From the NCBI GenBank assembly GCA_937902525.1, contig CALEKV010000206.1, positions 1 through 7,254 of the forward strand: a stretch of 7,254 nucleotides of DNA, in the 5' to 3' direction. How positions within the stretch are numbered: the stretch's first letter is position 1; each line of letters opens with the position of its first letter. The translations under genes were made by a program, and so were the position numbers. This document shows positions 5,928 through 7,254 of this stretch, one piece after another. The stretch is from an uncultured Candidatus Saccharibacteria bacterium. Its GTDB lineage: Bacteria > Patescibacteriota > Saccharimonadia > Saccharimonadales > Saccharimonadaceae. The notes below the pieces were generated by a model. The model was given only the letters and a program-made list of their open reading frames with translations. It ran no database searches and had not been told where the DNA came from.

Positions 5928-6004
5928 GGGTGATTAGCTCATTTGGCTAGAGCGTCTCATTGACGTTGAGAAGGTGGTAGGTTCGAATCCTACATCGCCC
6001 ACCA
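5928..6004 (+). tRNA. trnV: tRNA-Val (anticodon GAC)
   Basis: 77 nt including an encoded 3' CCA. Acceptor GGGTGAT/ATCGCCC (7 bp, one G-T), D arm GCTC-ATTTGGCTA-GAGC, anticodon stem TCTCA/TGAGA with loop TTGACGT (anticodon GAC at 5962-5964), variable loop AGGTG, T arm GTAGG-TTCGAAT-CCTAC, discriminator A73. Valine identity elements A35, C36 and A73 are present; reads GUC and GUU. Base 37 is G, where A is usual for valine tRNAs such as E. coli tRNA-Val(GAC). Confidence 0.97.
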
Positions 6005-6011
6005 CAGTAAG

Positions 6012-6040
6012 AATCCCATCTTTAGTGGGATTTTTATTTT
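6012..6040 (+). terminator. Terminator of the tRNA-Val transcript
   Basis: Stem AATCCCA (6012-6018) with TGGGATT (6026-6032), loop TCTTTAG, running into TTTTTATTTT (6031-6040). It begins 8 nt after the encoded CCA, so the transcript carries only the tRNA. Confidence 0.88.
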
Positions 6041-6090
6041 GCCATCATGCCCAGTTATAATAACTTTTCCACACGATTCTTATAGTAAAT

Positions 6091-6120
6091 TTATATCCGT
6101 TCATGCATGCTATGATATAA
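6091..6120. promoter_or_regulatory. 30-bp dyad element, possible operator
   Basis: Arms TTATATC (6091-6097) and GATATAA (6114-6120) are perfect inverted repeats, and the central CATGCATG (6102-6109) is itself a perfect palindrome on exactly the same axis (between 6105 and 6106). It ends 19 bp before the -35 box of the promoter at 6140. The nested symmetry suits a dimeric or tetrameric regulator; the binder is unknown. A separate small palindrome, AGTTAT-A-ATAACT, lies at 6053-6065. Confidence 0.4.
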
Positions 6121-6139
6121 GCGTCCATAATCCCTACTA

Positions 6140-6168
6140 TTGACATATCATTACGCTTGTGCTATTAT
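6140..6168 (+). promoter_or_regulatory. Near-consensus promoter ahead of the 34-codon ORF
   Basis: TTGACA (6140-6145, perfect), 17-nt spacer, TATTAT (6163-6168), with TGC directly before it (extended -10). This is the best promoter in the window. Six bases separate it from the ATG at 6175, so the expected start site is the A of that ATG or a neighbour. Confidence 0.8.
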
Positions 6169-6174
6169 GTAACC

Positions 6175-6279
6175 ATGAGCAACCATCACACACATTCGGC
6201 CCTGGAACTCATAAACTTACGTTTTGAGTACGATAAGACCTGGAGCCAGGCAAAAAAAGACAGTAAAGCCTATTCATAA
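6175..6279 (+). CDS. Small leaderless ORF, 34 residues, unknown function
   Basis: I do not recognise this protein. It runs from an ATG placed at the expected transcription start of a near-consensus promoter to a TAA at 6277-6279. The peptide begins MSNHHTHSALELINLRFEYD and continues with one Trp (residue 23), a lysine-rich KK-x-x-K stretch (27-31) and a Tyr-Ser end. It is hydrophilic with no membrane segment or signal peptide; His4, His5 and His7 cluster at the N-terminus, and residues 9-31 could form an amphipathic helix. There is no Shine-Dalgarno, consistent with leaderless translation. The stop codon lies inside a hairpin (6268-6284). An A7 run (6252-6258) falls in the coding part. Alternatives: a short structured non-coding RNA from the same promoter, or a leader peptide for nrdR, whose start is 114 nt after the stop. 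Coding status is inferred from position only. Confidence 0.45.
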   Translation: MSNHHTHSALELINLRFEYDKTWSQAKKDSKAYS

Positions 6280-6335
6280 TAGGCCTGCAGTCGGCAGCTA
6301 CCCCCCCCTTATATCAGGGGGAGCTTGTTATCCCC
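6268..6335 (+). other. Hairpin cluster downstream of the small ORF
   Basis: First hairpin GCCTATT-CAT-AATAGGC (6268-6284) contains the small ORF's stop codon. A minor one, CTGC-AGTCG-GCAG, follows (6285-6297). Second large hairpin: AGCT-A-CCCCC with GGGGG-AGCT (6296-6325). The G5 run (6317-6321) can pair either with the C8 run upstream (6301-6308) or with CCCC downstream (6332-6335). The only U-rich sequence after it is TTGTTAT, so it is at best a weak terminator. Confidence 0.5.
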
Positions 6336-6377
6336 ATTAATCTATGTACTTATCCACTAGCATTTTACTTTGCTGTA

Positions 6378-6412
6378 TGACAATATATATACATGTTTTG
6401 TATATATTGTCA
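6378..6412. repeat. Perfect 12-bp inverted repeat spanning the nrdR start codon
   Basis: TGACAATATATA (6378-6389) and its exact reverse complement (6401-6412) flank an 11-bp centre that contains the nrdR ATG (6393-6395). Each arm resembles an NrdR box (consensus about ACACWATATWTWGTGT; shared core AC-AATATAT), so NrdR autoregulation is plausible. As RNA, the arms could form a hairpin presenting AUG in the loop. The centre-to-centre spacing of the two half elements (about 19 bp) is shorter than classic paired NrdR boxes. Confidence 0.55.
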
Positions 6413-6833
6413 CAACCCAGAAACTCAAGTTATTAACAGCCGACCTCATGTCAAAACACCACAAGTATGGCGGCGGCGGCGCTGTTTGCAGTGTAAGAAA
6501 ACCTTTACAACACACGAACGCCCAGTTATGGATGCTAAATTATCCGTTCTACATAAGAAAAATGGCCAAACAGAGCCATTTTATCAAGGAAAGATTATTC
6601 ACTCTATAATCCGCAGCTTTGCCCATGACGAGCAATTTGGAATAAATAACGCCCTACCACTCAGCGACACCATTGTCTCCCTGTTATTGCCAGTTGGGCA
6701 GAGTATGACTACAGCGCAGATTGCCACCACATGCCACGCAGTTTTGCAGCGATTCGATGCCACGGCGGCGGCGCATTATGCATTTGCGCACAACCAATTT
6801 ATGGGCCAAAAACGCCGCCGTAAAGGTATATAG
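6393..6833 (+). CDS. nrdR: Transcriptional repressor NrdR
   Basis: Zinc-ribbon/ATP-cone regulator that senses (d)ATP and represses ribonucleotide reductase genes by binding NrdR boxes. 146 residues, normal length. The zinc ribbon is complete: Cys3-x2-Cys6 and Cys31-x2-Cys34, followed by 'KKTFTTHER' (35-43). The DNA-contacting arginine run RRRR at 27-30 is intact. The ATP cone follows (about 47-135), with 'VLHKKNGQTEPFYQGKIIHSI' corresponding to the usual K-R-D-G-x-x-E-x-F-x-x-x-K pattern. The ATG at 6393 is set by the conserved M-x-C-x-x-C start. There is no Shine-Dalgarno, and the start lies within a palindrome. A weak TGnCAATAT ends 6 nt before the ATG, mirroring the geometry of the two leaderless promoters, so the gene may be leaderless too. 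No target nrd genes are in the window. Confidence 0.96.
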   Translation: MFCIYCHNPETQVINSRPHVKTPQVWRRRRCLQCKKTFTTHERPVMDAKLSVLHKKNGQTEPFYQGKIIHSIIRSFAHDEQFGINNALPLSDTIVSLLLPVGQSMTTAQIATTCHAVLQRFDATAAAHYAFAHNQFMGQKRRRKGI

Positions 6834-6864
6834 AGCTAGCGCTAATTTTAGTTACACTCTTTAG

Positions 6865-7254
6865 TTACTGACTTTTTTTATCTTCCCTAGACAATTTACT
6901 AGCTTTCGCCGCAGCCTGAGATTGCAACGTCGCCTTTTCAGTAACATCAAACTTATCCAGGTATTTGCCAAGAGCTAGCCGCGTCTGGGCATTATATGAT
7001 GCCGCGGAATTAAAGCAAATTGACGTAATCGGCATAAGAATCCACTGTAGTATCATGAGCACCGTTCGGCGACGCCGATACCGCTCTGGCCGAGGTGGTA
7101 GCATTTTTAACATCAATAATATCGTCACAAAAATACCAACCATGGCTATACGCTGAATAAAACTCACTACTTCCGGTAGTTGGTGCGCTGCGATGCTATG
7201 CGAAGCCTGTGGATTGACTAATAGCGGCACCCAACCGCCGAAGGCAACCAAAAC
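6865..7254 (-). CDS. Membrane protein C-terminus, probable family 2 glycosyltransferase, partial
   Basis: 129 residues open at the right window edge; the N-terminal catalytic part lies outside. Two membrane segments are visible about 100 and 70 residues from the C-terminus (IQRIAMVGIFVTILLMLKML, and VLMILQWILMPITSICF). They are joined by a very basic loop (RPERYRRRR). Next comes 'YNAQTRLALGKYLDKFDVTEK', then a charged, Ala/Lys-rich tail. The 'Q-x-TRL-x-LGKYL-x-F-x-VT-x-K' end is what I recall from membrane-anchored GT2 proteins of the COG1215 type, which build surface polysaccharides at the inner membrane face; without the DxD region this is only likely. The stop (TAA, 6867-6865) lies 31 nt from the nrdR stop, convergent, with no clear terminator between. 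A 9-bp direct repeat TTTAGTTAC (6847-6855, 6860-6868) spans the junction. Confidence 0.6.
   Translation of the reverse strand, partial: VLVAFGGWVPLLVNPQASHSIAAHQLPEVVSFIQRIAMVGIFVTILLMLKMLPPRPERYRRRRTVLMILQWILMPITSICFNSAASYNAQTRLALGKYLDKFDVTEKATLQSQAAAKASKLSREDKKSQ

Noticed and set aside
6065..6358. Possible DnaA boxes TTTTCCACA (6065-6073) and TTATCCACT (6350-6358)
   Set aside because: Each has one mismatch to TTATCCACA, they are 285 bp apart, and there is no cluster, AT-rich unwinding repeat or dnaA/dnaN neighbour; not evidence for an origin.
6370..6609. 79-codon frame beginning just before nrdR
   Set aside because: It overlaps nrdR in another frame; the zinc-ribbon and ATP-cone motifs are clearly in the nrdR frame.
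7249..7251. TTG start for the right-edge membrane protein
   Set aside because: The frame stays open to the window edge and the homology-like pattern is a C-terminus, so the TTG is an internal leucine codon.
1..7254. CRISPR array, insertion sequence, prophage or toxin-antitoxin system
   Set aside because: No regularly spaced repeats, transposase motifs, terminal inverted repeats or phage genes are visible; the gene content is housekeeping.

Overview
The window reads as ordinary chromosome from a small-genome bacterium. I favour Patescibacteria (CPR), probably the Saccharibacteria (TM7) group. The reasons are the gene style (short bL28, TGS-less ThrRS, a winged-helix/nucleotidyltransferase-like protein beside a motif-poor metallo-beta-lactamase-fold protein), very tight gene packing, and TGA used as a true stop (miaA, thrS), which argues against the UGA=Gly code of Absconditabacteria/Gracilibacteria. 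This placement is recognition from memory and was not searched.

Layout, left to right: (1) 1-366, minus: N-terminal part of a site-2 (M50) membrane protease, running off the left edge, apparently leaderless. (2) 448-657, plus: rpmB (bL28) with its own sigma70-type promoter, which overlaps the promoter region of the protease gene. (3) 681-717: a long hairpin acting as a bidirectional terminator. (4) 5583 down to 743, minus: a compact six-gene run thrS > HAD nucleotidase > alkyltransferase-like protein > miaA > winged-helix protein > MBL-fold protein. The first four genes overlap one another by 4, 14 and 19 nt. (5) About 5618-5878, minus: promoter and roughly 225-nt leader of thrS with a convincing T-box core (TGGAACC bulge between two helices, a stem III-like hairpin before it, and an intrinsic terminator after it). 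Charge state of tRNA-Thr therefore probably controls the whole run. (6) 5928-6004, plus: tRNA-Val(GAC) with encoded CCA, then a terminator. (7) 6041-6392: intergenic stretch with a 30-bp dyad element, a near-consensus promoter, an unannotated leaderless 34-codon ORF, two hairpins, and a large palindrome spanning the nrdR start codon. (8) 6393-6833, plus: nrdR. (9) 6865-7254, minus: C-terminal end of a membrane protein, probably a family 2 glycosyltransferase, running off the right edge.

Functionally the centre of the window is translation: charging of tRNA-Thr (thrS), tRNA A37 modification (miaA), a ribosomal protein and a tRNA gene. Nucleotide and DNA upkeep is carried alongside (HAD 5'-nucleotidase, ATL damage sensor, NrdR control of ribonucleotide reductase). 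The most worthwhile observations are regulatory: the T-box ahead of a mixed operon, the recurrent promoter-on-start-codon geometry that implies leaderless mRNAs, and the structured region with a small ORF before nrdR.
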